Positions 28,186 to 37,073 of a stretch of 64,000 bases of DNA are shown here, piece after piece. The DNA comes from Chachezhania antarctica. GTDB taxonomy: Bacteria > Pseudomonadota > Alphaproteobacteria > Rhodobacterales > Rhodobacteraceae. Positions within the stretch are counted from its first letter, which is position 1, and each line of letters starts with the position of its first letter. The position numbers were made by a program, and so were the translations under genes. The DNA is taken from assembly GCF_003646465.1 (NCBI RefSeq), contig NZ_QZEX01000006.1:229624-293623 (forward strand). The letters are read 5' to 3'. Below the pieces are notes generated by a model. The model was not told the DNA's origin. It saw only the letters and a list, made by a program, of their open reading frames with translations, and ran no database searches.

Positions 28186-28273
28186 GTCCTTGGGTGAGGC
28201 GTGAGATATTGTTTGCGCCGTCGGGCTGCAAGTGGAAAATGCCCGTCCGCGGCAAAAATTTCCGCCCGTCCGG

Positions 28274-28882
28274 TCAGCCCGCTTTCAGCGGCAGGTCGGG
28301 CAGGATATCGGCGATGTCCGGGCTGGGCAGGTCGACGTCCGGACGGAAAAGCCTGCCGGCGATCGTCAGGCTGGCCAGCCCGTGGATCAGCGACCAGATC
28401 ATCGTCTCGGTGCTGCGCGGTTCCTGCGATACGGGCCGGAACGGCGCGCAGGCCTCGGCCAGCACGGCGTAGGATGCGCGCGCCGCCGCCTGAAAGGCGG
28501 CGTCACGGTCGATCGTCAGGGACGTGTTGAACATCAGCGTGAAAAGCCCCGTGTTTTCTTCGGCAAAGCGCATGTAGCCGCGGCAGATGCCGATCAGACG
28601 GTCGCGCGGCGTGGCCGGCGCGCGGTCGCGGACCTCGATCATCGTGGCGGCGAACAACCGGTAGCCTTCGGTCGCAATCGCGGTGACCAGCCCGGGCATC
28701 CCGTCGAAATGATGCGCCGGCGCAGCATGGGACACGCCCGCCCGGGCGGCACAGGCCCGCAATGTCAGGGCTTCGATCCCGTCCTCGTCCAGAATGTCCA
28801 GCCCGGCCTTCACAAGCCGCGCTTTCAGATCTCCGCGGTTCTGCGCTTTCGGGGCGGGGTGGGCTTTCGTGTCCTGTGTCAT
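28274..28882 (-). CDS. TetR-family transcriptional regulator
   Basis: 202 residues. The N-terminal helix-turn-helix is clear (RLVKAGLDILDEDGIEALTLRACAARAGVSHAAPAHHF, residues ~20-57); the C-terminal ligand domain is TetR_C-like. The start at 28882 places two palindromes in the gap to the divergent DUF2306 gene, so this protein probably represses both. The inducer is unknown. Confidence 0.9.
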   Translation of the reverse strand: MTQDTKAHPAPKAQNRGDLKARLVKAGLDILDEDGIEALTLRACAARAGVSHAAPAHHFDGMPGLVTAIATEGYRLFAATMIEVRDRAPATPRDRLIGICRGYMRFAEENTGLFTLMFNTSLTIDRDAAFQAAARASYAVLAEACAPFRPVSQEPRSTETMIWSLIHGLASLTIAGRLFRPDVDLPSPDIADILPDLPLKAG

Positions 28883-28903
28883 GGCGGACAGTTTCCCGAA
28901 CCG

Positions 28904-28920
28904 CCTTGACAGTGTCAAGG
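28904..28920. promoter_or_regulatory. Probable TetR operator 1 overlapping a -35 box
   Basis: Perfect palindrome CCTTGACA-G-TGTCAAGG. The TTGACA at 28906-28911 is also a consensus -35 for the plus-strand gene, with TAGATT 16 bases on (28928-28933) as a -10. A regulator bound here would block RNA polymerase. Confidence 0.7.
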
Positions 28921-28941
28921 TCACGGCTAGATTGCTGTAAA

Positions 28942-28956
28942 CTTTACAATGTCAAG
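28942..28956. promoter_or_regulatory. Probable TetR operator 2
   Basis: CTTTACAATGTCAAG, matching operator 1 at 13 of 15 positions. Its centre is 37 bp from the centre of operator 1. It lies between the promoter and the start of the DUF2306 gene. Confidence 0.55.
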
Positions 28957-28970
28957 CAATGAGGCCGACC

Positions 28971-29630
28971 ATGCATCCCACGTCTCTGCCGACCCCCCAG
29001 CGATTGCTGGAATCCCGTCCGCTGTTCCGGGTGGCAGCGGTGCTGTCTGTTCTTGTCGCGCTCGTGTCCTTCCGGTTCATCCCGCTGGGGATCGAGACGG
29101 CCTTCCCTGTGCTCGAGGTGAATCCAGACGCGGGCAAGACGCTCCTGATGACCCACGTGCTGTCCGCCTCTGCCACGCTGGTGCTCGCCCTGCCGCAATT
29201 CCTGCCGTGGCTGCGGGCGCGGCATCCGGGCCTACACCGCTGGACAGGGCGGCTGTATGCGCTGGCGATCCTGATCGCCGGTCTGTCCGGGCTGGGCATG
29301 GCCATCACCGCCTTCGACGCGCGCCCGGTGGCGGGGGTGGGCTTCGGCGTGTTGGCGATTCTTTGGCTGGCCGTCACCGCGCGCGGCATCTGGCTGGCGC
29401 GGCGGGGGGAGATCGCCCGCCATCGGCCATGGATGATCCGAAGCTTCGCGTTGACCCTTGCGGCCGTCAGCCTGCGGCTGCAATTGCAGGTCATGCTTGG
29501 ATTGGGGATGGACTACGACGCCGCCTCGAACATCCTTGGCTGGTCGTGCTGGGTGCCGAACCTGATCGTCGCCGAATGGCTGCTGCGCGGCGGCGCCCGC
29601 GCGCGGCAGGGGATCGCGACCGCCGTCTAG
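28971..29630 (+). CDS. DUF2306 membrane protein
   Basis: 219 residues with about six membrane helices. Family features: HVLSASATLVLALPQF, the basic HPGLHRWTGRLY motif and RHRPWMIRSFALTLAAVSLRL. The biochemical role is unknown. ATG 28971 has GAGG 6 bases before it; ATG 28959 is an alternative. It is divergent from the TetR gene and probably regulated by it. Confidence 0.85.
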   Translation: MHPTSLPTPQRLLESRPLFRVAAVLSVLVALVSFRFIPLGIETAFPVLEVNPDAGKTLLMTHVLSASATLVLALPQFLPWLRARHPGLHRWTGRLYALAILIAGLSGLGMAITAFDARPVAGVGFGVLAILWLAVTARGIWLARRGEIARHRPWMIRSFALTLAAVSLRLQLQVMLGLGMDYDAASNILGWSCWVPNLIVAEWLLRGGARARQGIATAV

Positions 29631-29631
29631 G

Positions 29632-30831
29632 TCATCCGAAGAACCGGTTGTTCCAGCTTTCGACGCGCACCGCATCGCGGTCATTGTAAGCCGCGATGAC
29701 CCTGTCGAGATCCTGCGCAGCGGGCAGGGGCGCGCCCTCTGCCAGCGCGGTCAGGCCCATCGTGTACCACGCCGTCACGCCGCCTTCGGGCGGGTCCGTG
29801 AACCGCGGGAAGGCGGGGTCGGCAGCTTCCTCGCCCGTCCAGTGCCTCGGCAGATCTGGGTCGAGCACAAGCGCGCGGGCCAGGCCCACGACATCGGCAT
29901 CGCCGGTCAGCAGGCACTCCACCGCCTCGGCGCGGGTCTTGAAGCCCCCGGTCAGCATCAGTGGAACGTCGGTGCGGGGACGGACGGCCTTGGCGAAGGC
30001 CCGGAAATAGGCACCGGGGCCCGAGCGGTCCGAGGCGGAAGCCGCCCCCGGGAAATAGGTCCCGCCGGAGATGTCGAGCAGGTCGATCAGGTCCGGCCCA
30101 AGCGCCGCGGCAACCTCGATTGCGTCCTGTGTGGACAGGCCCCCGTCCAGCTGATCCGTCGCGTTCAGCTTCAGCGCGACGGGGAAGTCCGGCCCCACGG
30201 CCGCGCGGACTTCGGTCGCGACCTCGAGCACGATGCGCATGCGTTCGGCGATGCTGCCGCCGTAGCCATCCGTCCGCCGGTTGAAAAGCGGCGACAGGAA
30301 CTGGCTTAGAAGGAAACCGTGGGCCGCATGGAGCTCGACCCCGCCGAAGCCCGCGTTCTTCGCCCGGCGCGCGGTGGCTGCGAAGGCGCCAGGCAGCGCC
30401 GCGATCTCGTCCGACGACATCTCCCGGCATTTCAGGCCGGGCAGGTCCAGCGCGCTGGGGCCCGCGGGCGTGCCGATGGGCGGATGGGCCAGTGCGCCGG
30501 CATGGCCCAGTTGCAGCCAGACGGGCATGCCCGCCTTGATGCCGGCATAGGCCAGACGCGCGAAAAGGGGCGTATTGGCGTGATCGTCCAGAACAAGGTT
30601 GCCGGGCTTCTCGGCAAAGGCGCCCGAACCCTGAACCTCTCCCACGATGGCCGCCGCAGCACCACCCTCGGCCCAGCGGCGATAGAGGCGTATCTGCGAC
30701 CGTGTCGGATCGCCCCGGCCATCCCCCAGCGAATCCGACATCGCCGCCTTGACGATACGGTTCTTCAGCTCGGCCCCGCAGGGCAGGACAAGCGGGCGGA
30801 AAAGGATATCGGACGGGACAGGTTCGGACAT
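29632..30831 (-). CDS. NADH:flavin oxidoreductase (Old Yellow Enzyme family)
   Basis: 399 residues. FMN-binding TIM barrel; motifs LKNRIVKAAMSDSLGD, WLQLGHAGA and the catalytic-site block GVELHAAHGFLLSQFLSPLFNRRTDGYGG. The sequence differs clearly from the YqjM-like enzyme at 14874 (no APMCQYSA). Probably reduces enones or similar electrophiles. It ends one base after the DUF2306 stop, convergently. Upstream is the nitronate monooxygenase gene, same strand, 73 bases away, so a shared operon for electrophile or nitro-compound metabolism is plausible. Confidence 0.9.
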   Translation of the reverse strand: MSEPVPSDILFRPLVLPCGAELKNRIVKAAMSDSLGDGRGDPTRSQIRLYRRWAEGGAAAAIVGEVQGSGAFAEKPGNLVLDDHANTPLFARLAYAGIKAGMPVWLQLGHAGALAHPPIGTPAGPSALDLPGLKCREMSSDEIAALPGAFAATARRAKNAGFGGVELHAAHGFLLSQFLSPLFNRRTDGYGGSIAERMRIVLEVATEVRAAVGPDFPVALKLNATDQLDGGLSTQDAIEVAAALGPDLIDLLDISGGTYFPGAASASDRSGPGAYFRAFAKAVRPRTDVPLMLTGGFKTRAEAVECLLTGDADVVGLARALVLDPDLPRHWTGEEAADPAFPRFTDPPEGGVTAWYTMGLTALAEGAPLPAAQDLDRVIAAYNDRDAVRVESWNNRFFG

Positions 30832-30904
30832 GGGGCGCACTTGACCACGGGGATGCTGCGATTGCAAACGCCCGCGCCGGTGACCAGCACGGGCGGAACC
30901 GGGC

Positions 30905-31891
30905 CTAGCCGGCCTTGGCAAGTGTCCCGTTCAGCCGGGCCTTCGCCGCGTCGTATTCCGCGGCGAAGCGTTCGACCAGCTTTGCGGCGGGCAGGACCTC
31001 CTTGACGGAGCCGACCCCCTGACCGGCCCCCCAGATCTCCTTCCAGCTTTTCGGCTTGGTGCGGCCTTCGCTGAAGTTCATCGCCGACGGGTCCGACACT
31101 TCCAGGTTGTCCGGGTCCATCCCCGCCGCGGCAATCGACGGCTTCAGGTAGTTGCCCCAGACCCCGGTGAAGAGGTTCGAATAGACGATGTCGCTGGCAC
31201 CGCTGTCTACGATCATCTTCTTGTAGCCCTCGACGGCGTTGGCCTCCTCCGTCGCGATGAAGGCCGAGCCGATATAGGCGAAGTCCGCACCCATGGCCTG
31301 CGCGGCCAGGATCGCGTCGCCACTGGCGATGGAGCCGGACAGCGCCAGCGGCCCGTCGAACCATTCGCGGATCTCCTGAACCAGCGCGAAGGGCGACAGC
31401 GCACCCGCATGCCCGCCCGCACCGGCGGCCACGGCGATCAGGCCGTCGGCGCCTTTCTCGATCGCCTTGTGGGCGAACTTGTTGTTGATCACGTCATGCA
31501 TCGAGATCCCGCCGCAGCTGTGTGCGGCCTCGTTCACCCATTCCTGCGCGCCAAGCGAAGTGATCCAGACCGGCACGTTGTGCTTGGCACAGAGCTCGAC
31601 ATCGCGTTCCAGCCGCCCGTTCGACCGGTGCACGATCTGGTTCACGGCATAGGGCGCGGCGGGCGTGTCGGGGTTCGCCTGGTTGTACTTGTCCAGTTCC
31701 TCGTTGATGCGGGTCAGCCAGCGCACCAGCTCGATGGGCTCGCCCTCCTTTTCGCGCGCGTTCAGCGCCGGAAAGGACCCCACGATCCCCGCCTTGCACT
31801 GGGCGATGACGAGATCGGGGTTGGAAATGATGAACAGGGGCGAGCCGATCAGCGGCAGGCGCAGTTTGCTTAGAACCTCAGGTACGGACAA
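30905..31891 (-). CDS. Nitronate monooxygenase family protein
   Basis: 328 residues. FMN-dependent TIM barrel of the 2-nitropropane dioxygenase family: RLPLIGSPLFIISNPDLVIA start, then [51 protein letters not shown]. These enzymes oxidise nitronates such as propionate-3-nitronate. The start is TTG at 31891 with AAGAGGAG 6 bases upstream; no suitable ATG exists near the conserved start. Confidence 0.9.
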   Translation of the reverse strand: MSVPEVLSKLRLPLIGSPLFIISNPDLVIAQCKAGIVGSFPALNAREKEGEPIELVRWLTRINEELDKYNQANPDTPAAPYAVNQIVHRSNGRLERDVELCAKHNVPVWITSLGAQEWVNEAAHSCGGISMHDVINNKFAHKAIEKGADGLIAVAAGAGGHAGALSPFALVQEIREWFDGPLALSGSIASGDAILAAQAMGADFAYIGSAFIATEEANAVEGYKKMIVDSGASDIVYSNLFTGVWGNYLKPSIAAAGMDPDNLEVSDPSAMNFSEGRTKPKSWKEIWGAGQGVGSVKEVLPAAKLVERFAAEYDAAKARLNGTLAKAG

Positions 31892-32417
31892 GGCTGTCTC
31901 CTCTTGTATCTCTCTGCCGCGCGCCCGTCCCCTCCAAGGACGGCCGGACGCTAAACCAGCATCCCCCGGCACGCGGCGCCAATGGCACGGGAGGACCCTA
32001 CAACCTGATTTTCTGCTGCGCCTGCATAATCAAACGGCAACAGCCCGGGACCCTACGTCAAAAGAAGCGACTGCGTCGGGGGCGGGGGAGCCGGTCACGA
32101 CGCAGGTGGTCACGCCGACGCGCTTTGCGTGAAATACGGGATGTCGCGAACGAGGGTCTGCGACGGCAGGGGCGATACACGACAAACAACCCCCGTGATG
32201 CATCTGCACCTGGAAGACGCTTCGCCGACATTCCCTAAAGTAGCGAACCTCTCACTCGAAAGACTCCCGAAGCAAATGCTCGCCGGCGGACGTCATGCCT
32301 GGGAAGAGCGCCGTTTGAAACCGGTTCTAACGGTCTCCGCATTGATAGCGTGTGCAGGCATGGACGTCTGGCGGCCGTGATGAGCATAGTCCAAATCCAA
32401 TGGGGCTTCTGTCTGAC
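31892..32417. other. Intergenic region, nitronate monooxygenase / histidine kinase
   Basis: About 525 bases. It holds the promoter side of the minus-strand nitronate monooxygenase and the 3' side of the histidine kinase. Local plus-strand ORFs (31665-32132, 32129-32380) have no protein character. Nothing else recognised. Confidence 0.5.
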
Positions 32418-33716
32418 TTAGGCCGTGGGCAAGAAGACAGAGATTGTGGTCCCAGCCTTGGAAGAGGCAATCGTCAGCCCGCCACCGAATTGCTTGGAGA
32501 CGCCGAAAGCCATGGAAAGCCCCAGCCCGGTGCCTTTTCCGACCGGCTTTGTGGTAAAGAAGGGTTCCAGCACATTGGGCAGAATATGAGCTGGGATACC
32601 GTCTCCGCTGTCCTCAACTGAAATGCGCACATAGGAACCTATGCCAATGCGGGACCCGTCGGCCAGAACCTGCTCCTCGTCAAGCCACACCACGTTACTG
32701 GAAATCTTCAGTTCGCCGCCGCGTGGCATGGCATCGACCGCATTCACGACCAGGTTAATCAGCGCCGACAGAAGTTGCGCCCGGTCCGCTAGGAATTTCT
32801 GGTTTTCGTGCCCCGCCTCAACCTTGATAGAGACCGATGTCGGGATCAGCCGCTTCGTCAGCGCCACAAGTCCCTGAAGAACATCAGCCCCGTCCTGTGG
32901 GGCCAGCGTCATACGGTCTTTCCGGGCAAACGCCAGCAATTGCTTTACTGTCCTGGCTGCCTGCCGAGCGGCGAACGAGGCTTCGTTGATTGCGGCGACG
33001 CGTTCATCCGGATCTTCAATAAGTGTCGCGAGTTCGAGATGGCCCAGAATTGCGGTCAGGTTGTTATTGAAATCGTGCGCAACCCCTCCTGCAAGACGTC
33101 CGATTGCGGCCATCTTTTCCGATTGAAGCAATCGCAAGTTAGCCTCGGCGGCCTCGATCCGAAGCTTGCGTGACATCCGCGCAGCGGCAACGAAATAGTA
33201 CAAAAGCGCACTTCCGCAGACAAGAAGCCCCAGCTTGGCGAACGGATCGCTGAACTGTGGAATGAGCGTTACGAAGACCGCGGAAATGACAGTCGCCAGT
33301 ACGGCAACCTCTCCGTAAACCACGATGGGCGCGGTATCGCTGCGCCTTACGAGGTAGACCAGAATGCAGCCAATCAAGGCAGACCCGCAGATCGATAACG
33401 CCCTGTCCTCCGCACATATCATGATGGCGGGCATCCAGAGAAAGCTGATCAACAGCAGGATAAAGATCAGGCTTGCAATCACCTCGTCTCTCTGTGTCGC
33501 GCGTGCCCGACGCGACTTGAGAAACCAGTAATAGGTGGCATGTGCGACAAGAAAGAAAAAAGACCAGGCCCAGGCGCTTGTCCAGCCCGTGTAGGCGTAA
33601 AGAAGGCCACTTCCCAAAGCCACTCCAAGAAGCCTGACAGCGACCTCGCCAGGCTGGCCATACTCCAGATGGAATTGGCGCTTGAGTTCTTCGGAAGAAT
33701 CGTGGCGGTCACTCAA
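32418..33716 (-). CDS. Orphan sensor histidine kinase
   Basis: 432 residues. About six membrane helices (30-175) act as the sensor region, with no PAS domain or large periplasmic loop. The kinase core follows: H-box with phosphorylatable His214 (GGVAHDFNNNLTAILGH), N-box NLVVNAVDAMPRGG, and G-boxes DSGDGIP and GKGTGLGLSM. The HDFNN form is the NtrB-like subfamily. No response regulator or receiver domain is adjacent. G+C content looks somewhat lower than in neighbouring genes. Confidence 0.9.
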   Translation of the reverse strand: MSDRHDSSEELKRQFHLEYGQPGEVAVRLLGVALGSGLLYAYTGWTSAWAWSFFFLVAHATYYWFLKSRRARATQRDEVIASLIFILLLISFLWMPAIMICAEDRALSICGSALIGCILVYLVRRSDTAPIVVYGEVAVLATVISAVFVTLIPQFSDPFAKLGLLVCGSALLYYFVAAARMSRKLRIEAAEANLRLLQSEKMAAIGRLAGGVAHDFNNNLTAILGHLELATLIEDPDERVAAINEASFAARQAARTVKQLLAFARKDRMTLAPQDGADVLQGLVALTKRLIPTSVSIKVEAGHENQKFLADRAQLLSALINLVVNAVDAMPRGGELKISSNVVWLDEEQVLADGSRIGIGSYVRISVEDSGDGIPAHILPNVLEPFFTTKPVGKGTGLGLSMAFGVSKQFGGGLTIASSKAGTTISVFLPTA

Positions 33717-34200
33717 CCGATAGATCTCCTTGCTTTTGCTTTGCGCCGTTGCGTGACCAAGACAACCGTCCGAAATACCTTACTGCTTTCGGGTCAGTTC
33801 ACAAGGCAATGGCAGCGGGCATGGCATGGCTGCTGCGGTAACCCGTTGGAACTGCGCACTTTCGCAAATCAGCGCGCTTCGGTCGATTGGTTAAGAAACA
33901 ACCTACACGATGCACGCACGCCCAGTTTCACTGGCCGCGACGGACCAGGCTGGGACCGGAAGGTGCCCGCAACGGGCAGCCAGTCCGGCAGGGGCGTCGC
34001 GATTTGCTTGACGGTGATCTTCCGACCAACGTTCGAAGCGCCTGAAAGCGTATTGCAGGGATTCAAGTCGGACCGAATGTTGAACACATCCCGGCATTAA
34101 CGATGAATCTTTGATCATACGACGACAGGCCGGCCGGCGCGCGCGGATGCCACTACAGGCACAGCAGAGCCGTTTCATAGGGTGGTCCCATGCGCGGCAT
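33717..34200. other. Gene-free region upstream of the guanidine riboswitch
   Basis: About 480 bases. No ORF has protein character. It must contain the promoter for the riboswitch-controlled operon; I cannot place -35/-10 boxes with confidence. Confidence 0.5.
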
Positions 34201-34293
34201 CTAGGGTTCCGTTCCCACGGGAAGCAGGTCCGAGAGATGCCGCCGGGGCGCACCCTCGCCCCGGTACACGGCGGGGCAAAAACCCGGGAGACC
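34201..34293 (+). promoter_or_regulatory. Guanidine-I (ykkC class) riboswitch aptamer
   Basis: The conserved blocks of the ykkC/guanidine-I RNA appear in the right order and spacing: CTAGGGTTCCG (34201-34211), AGGTCCGAGAG (34226-34236), then ACACGGCGGGGCAAAAA and CCCGGGAG (34266-34290), with a variable G+C-rich stem between (CCGGGGCG/CGCCCCGG). This RNA binds guanidinium and turns on guanidine carboxylase, exporter, or transporter/hydrolase genes. Here it precedes an ABC transporter and a guanidine hydrolase-like gene, exactly the expected context. The related ppGpp and PRPP subtypes differ in the P3 region and in their gene context. Confidence 0.92.
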
Positions 34294-34324
34294 AGCGCTG
34301 TTCAATGGCTAAGGGCCGGTCTCC
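34287..34324 (+). terminator. Riboswitch-controlled terminator
   Basis: GGAGACC (34287-34293) pairs with GGTCTCC (34318-34324), followed by a pyrimidine-rich ATCCTTTCGTT. The left arm overlaps the 3' edge of the aptamer, so guanidine binding would prevent terminator formation. The U-tract is short, so termination may be leaky. Confidence 0.7.
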
Positions 34325-34375
34325 ATCCTTTCGTTCGGGGTCTGGCTGAAGACACGAACAACAGGGATCAAGAAG

Positions 34376-35434
34376 ATGAAAAAACTGACGACGACCGCGC
34401 TCGCCACCCTGGCGATGCTTGCCTCGCCCGCGATGGCCGAGGAAAAGGACAGCTTCAAGGTCGCCTGGTCGATCTACGTGGGCTGGATGCCGTGGGGCTA
34501 TATCGAAGAGTCCGGCATCATGGACAAGTGGGCCGACAAGTACGGCATCGATGTCGAGATCGTGCAGATCAACGATTACATCGAGTCCATCAACCAGTAC
34601 ACCGCCGGCGCCTTCGACGGTGTTTCGGCCACCAACATGGACACGCTTTCGATCCCGTCGGGCGGGGGCGTGGACACCACCGCGCTGATCGTGGGCGATT
34701 ATTCCAACGGCAACGACGCGGTGATCCTGAAGGGGGAGGGCACCCTGGAAGACCTCGCCGGCAAGCCCGTGCATCTGGTGGAGCTTTCCGTCTCCCACTA
34801 CCTGTTGGCCCGTGCGCTGGAAAGCGCGGGGCTGGCGGAACGGGATCTGGCGGGGGTCGTGAATACCTCGGACGCCGACATGATCGCGGCCTATGCCACG
34901 TCCGACGTGGAAGCGGTGGTGACGTGGAACCCGCTTGTATCGACCATCATGGAAGAGCCCGGCGCCAACATGCTGTTCGACAGTTCCGACATCCCGGGCG
35001 AGATCATCGACCTGATGGTCGTGAACACCGAAACGCTGGCCGACAATCCCGATTTCGGCAAGGCCATGGTGGGCGCATGGTACGAGGCGATGGCACTGAT
35101 GTCGTCGGACAGCGCGGAGGGCAAGGACGCCCGCGAATGGATGGCCGCCGCGTCCGGCACCGATCTGGCGGGCTATGACGCGCAGCTGGCCTCGACGGAG
35201 ATGTTCTTTGCGCCCGAAGCGGCGGTGGACTTCACGCTGGGATCCGAACTGCCGGCGACCATGACAGCGGTGGCGGAATTCCTGTTCGACAAGGGCATCC
35301 TTGGCGAAGGCGCGCCATCGGCCGATTTCGTGGGCGTCGAATACCCGACCGGAGAGGTCACGGGCGACACGAACAACGTCAAGTTCCGCTTCGACGACAC
35401 GTACATGAGCATGGCGGCGGAGGGCAAACTCTGA
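34376..35434 (+). CDS. ABC transporter substrate-binding protein, NitT/TauT type; probable guanidine (or urea-like) uptake
   Basis: 352 residues. Signal peptide MKKLTTTALATLAMLASPAMA. The mature protein has the NrtA/SsuA-type fold: FKVAWSIYVGWMPWGYIEESGIMDKWADKYG, then GAFDGVSATNMDTL and the hinge region YATSDVEAVVTWNP. Acidic overall, many Asp/Glu, which suits a cationic ligand. The guanidine-I riboswitch upstream and the hydrolase downstream make guanidine the best candidate. In Synechocystis a NitT/TauT-type transporter (sll1080-1082) sits next to the guanidine hydrolase gene sll1077 in the same way. The ligand is inferred. Confidence 0.85.
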   Translation: MKKLTTTALATLAMLASPAMAEEKDSFKVAWSIYVGWMPWGYIEESGIMDKWADKYGIDVEIVQINDYIESINQYTAGAFDGVSATNMDTLSIPSGGGVDTTALIVGDYSNGNDAVILKGEGTLEDLAGKPVHLVELSVSHYLLARALESAGLAERDLAGVVNTSDADMIAAYATSDVEAVVTWNPLVSTIMEEPGANMLFDSSDIPGEIIDLMVVNTETLADNPDFGKAMVGAWYEAMALMSSDSAEGKDAREWMAAASGTDLAGYDAQLASTEMFFAPEAAVDFTLGSELPATMTAVAEFLFDKGILGEGAPSADFVGVEYPTGEVTGDTNNVKFRFDDTYMSMAAEGKL

Positions 35435-35465
35435 GACCCTCGGTCGCCACGACCCAGCCGGAAGC

Positions 35466-35488
35466 GGGGGCGGTGCAAGACCGCCCCC
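35466..35488 (+). promoter_or_regulatory. Stem-loop between binding-protein and permease genes, covering the permease start
   Basis: Perfect 9-bp stem GGGGGCGGT (35466-35474) / ACCGCCCCC (35480-35488) with loop GCAAG. The likely GTG start of the permease (35473-35475) lies inside it. Such hairpins often protect the upstream mRNA and lower downstream translation, giving excess binding protein. Confidence 0.6.
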
Positions 35489-36306
35489 GGACGCTGCGAT
35501 GGATCAACCGGCGCCCGGACCGGGCGATCTCCTTCCTGCTGGTGATCATCCCCTTCGTGCTCGTCTTCCTGGCCTACACCATCGGCTCCGAAGCGCGCCT
35601 TGCCGTGAACCCGGCCGACAAGCTGTTGCCGGCGCCGACCCAGATCATGGAGACGGCCGAACGTCTGATAACTGAAGCAGACAAGCGGTCGGGCAAGATC
35701 CTGTTCTGGTCCGATACGGCCGCGAGCCTCAGCCGTCTGGCCCGGGGCGTGGCCATCGCCGCCGGGATCGCGCTGGCCTTCGGCCTGATCATCGGCATCC
35801 TGCCTTACGCGCGCACGATGCTGTCGCCCTTCGTCAACGTGCTGTCGATGATCCCACCGTTGGCGATCCTGCCAATTCTCTTTATCCTTTTGGGGCTGGG
35901 AGAGACCTCGAAGGTCGCGCTGATCGCCATCGGCATCACGCCCTTCCTGATCCGCGACCTGGCCCAGAGGGTGGCCGAGCTTCCGACCGAACAGATCGTG
36001 AAGGCGCAGACGCTGGGCGCGTCCTCCTTCGCCATCGGCCTCCGCGTGGCGCTGCCGCAGGCGCTGCCGCGACTGTTGGGCAGCCTGCGCCTGTCGCTGG
36101 GCCCGGCCTGGCTGTTCCTGATCGCGGCCGAGGCCGTCGCCGCCGATGCGGGTCTCGGCTACCGGATCTTCCTTGTGCGCCGCTACCTCGCCATGGACGT
36201 GATCCTGACCTACGTGATCTGGATCACCCTCCTGGCCTTCCTGCTGGATCTGGCGCTGCGCCTGATCTCCCGCCATGCCTTTCCGTGGGCGGAGGAGGGA
36301 CTATGA
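35473..36306 (+). CDS. ABC transporter permease, NitT/TauT type
   Basis: 277 residues, six membrane helices. The cytoplasmic EAA loop that contacts the ATPase is seen as EQIVKAQTLGASSFAIGLRVALPQALPRLLGSLR. The start is uncertain: the only in-frame starts near the family N-terminus are GTG 35473 (used here, within a hairpin) and later CTG codons. It overlaps the ATPase gene by 4 bases. Partner of the binding protein upstream. Confidence 0.88.
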   Translation: MQDRPRTLRWINRRPDRAISFLLVIIPFVLVFLAYTIGSEARLAVNPADKLLPAPTQIMETAERLITEADKRSGKILFWSDTAASLSRLARGVAIAAGIALAFGLIIGILPYARTMLSPFVNVLSMIPPLAILPILFILLGLGETSKVALIAIGITPFLIRDLAQRVAELPTEQIVKAQTLGASSFAIGLRVALPQALPRLLGSLRLSLGPAWLFLIAAEAVAADAGLGYRIFLVRRYLAMDVILTYVIWITLLAFLLDLALRLISRHAFPWAEEGL

Positions 36307-37073
36307 GCTTCGTCGAAGTCGAACGCGTCTCGCAAAGCTACGACCGCCGCCCGATCCTCGACCGCGTGTCGATGTCGGCGAAGGAGGGGGAGTTCATCTC
36401 CATCGTCGGCGCATCGGGCTGTGGGAAATCTACGTTCCTGCGGCTGCTGCTGGCGCAGGAACAACCCACCCGCGGGCGCATCACCATCGCCGGCGCCCGC
36501 CCAGCCCGAGAACCGGGGCCGGACCGGGGGGTGGTCTTCCAGCGCTATTCCGTCTTCCCGCATATGTCGGTGCGCCAGAACCTCGTCGCGGCCTCGGCAC
36601 TTGGAGCGAACTTCTTCGGCTGCCTCTTCGGTGCGAAACGCAAGGCCGCCCAGAAGACGGCCGACGACACGCTTGAGCGGATCGGCCTGGCCCATGTCGC
36701 CCATGCCTACCCCTCGGCGCTGTCGGGCGGGATGCAGCAGCGGCTCGCCATCGCGCAGGCGCTGATGGCGCGGCCCAAGATCCTGCTGCTCGATGAACCC
36801 TTCGGCGCGCTCGATCCCGGCACGCGGATCACCATGCATGAGTTCCTGATGGAACTGCGCCGCGAAACCGGCATGACTGTCTTCATGGTCACCCACGACC
36901 TTGGTGAAGGCTTCAAGCTGGGCGACCGCGTCCTTGTCTTCGACAAACCCCGCTGGGACCCTGTTGACCCGAACGCCATCGGCGCCACGATCACCTACGA
37001 TTTCGATGCCCGCGACAGCGGCATTCCCTTCCAGAGACTGCAGGAGAAGACCCATGTTCCCATCGAAGCCTAG
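36303..37073 (+). CDS. ABC transporter ATP-binding protein, NitT/TauT type
   Basis: 256 residues. Walker A is GASGCGKST, the Q-loop RGVVFQRYSVFPHMSV, the signature LSGGMQQRLAIAQAL and Walker B ILLLDEPFGALDPGTR. It has an insertion around residues 100-120 (GANFFGCLFGAKRKAAQKTA). The last 20 bases overlap the ureohydrolase gene, implying tight coupling of uptake and breakdown. Confidence 0.93.
   Translation: MSFVEVERVSQSYDRRPILDRVSMSAKEGEFISIVGASGCGKSTFLRLLLAQEQPTRGRITIAGARPAREPGPDRGVVFQRYSVFPHMSVRQNLVAASALGANFFGCLFGAKRKAAQKTADDTLERIGLAHVAHAYPSALSGGMQQRLAIAQALMARPKILLLDEPFGALDPGTRITMHEFLMELRRETGMTVFMVTHDLGEGFKLGDRVLVFDKPRWDPVDPNAIGATITYDFDARDSGIPFQRLQEKTHVPIEA

Noticed and set aside
26492-28255. 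587-residue minus-strand ORF across cydB and the tRNA
   Set aside because: It reads through a tRNA gene and opposite cydA/cydB; not a protein.
28201-28273. Short repeats near the tRNA as an integration (att) site
   Set aside because: No second copy of the tRNA 3' end and no integrase was found in the window.
32129-32380. Plus-strand 83-residue ORF between nitronate monooxygenase and histidine kinase genes
   Set aside because: No ribosome binding site, no domain character; part of a gene-free gap.
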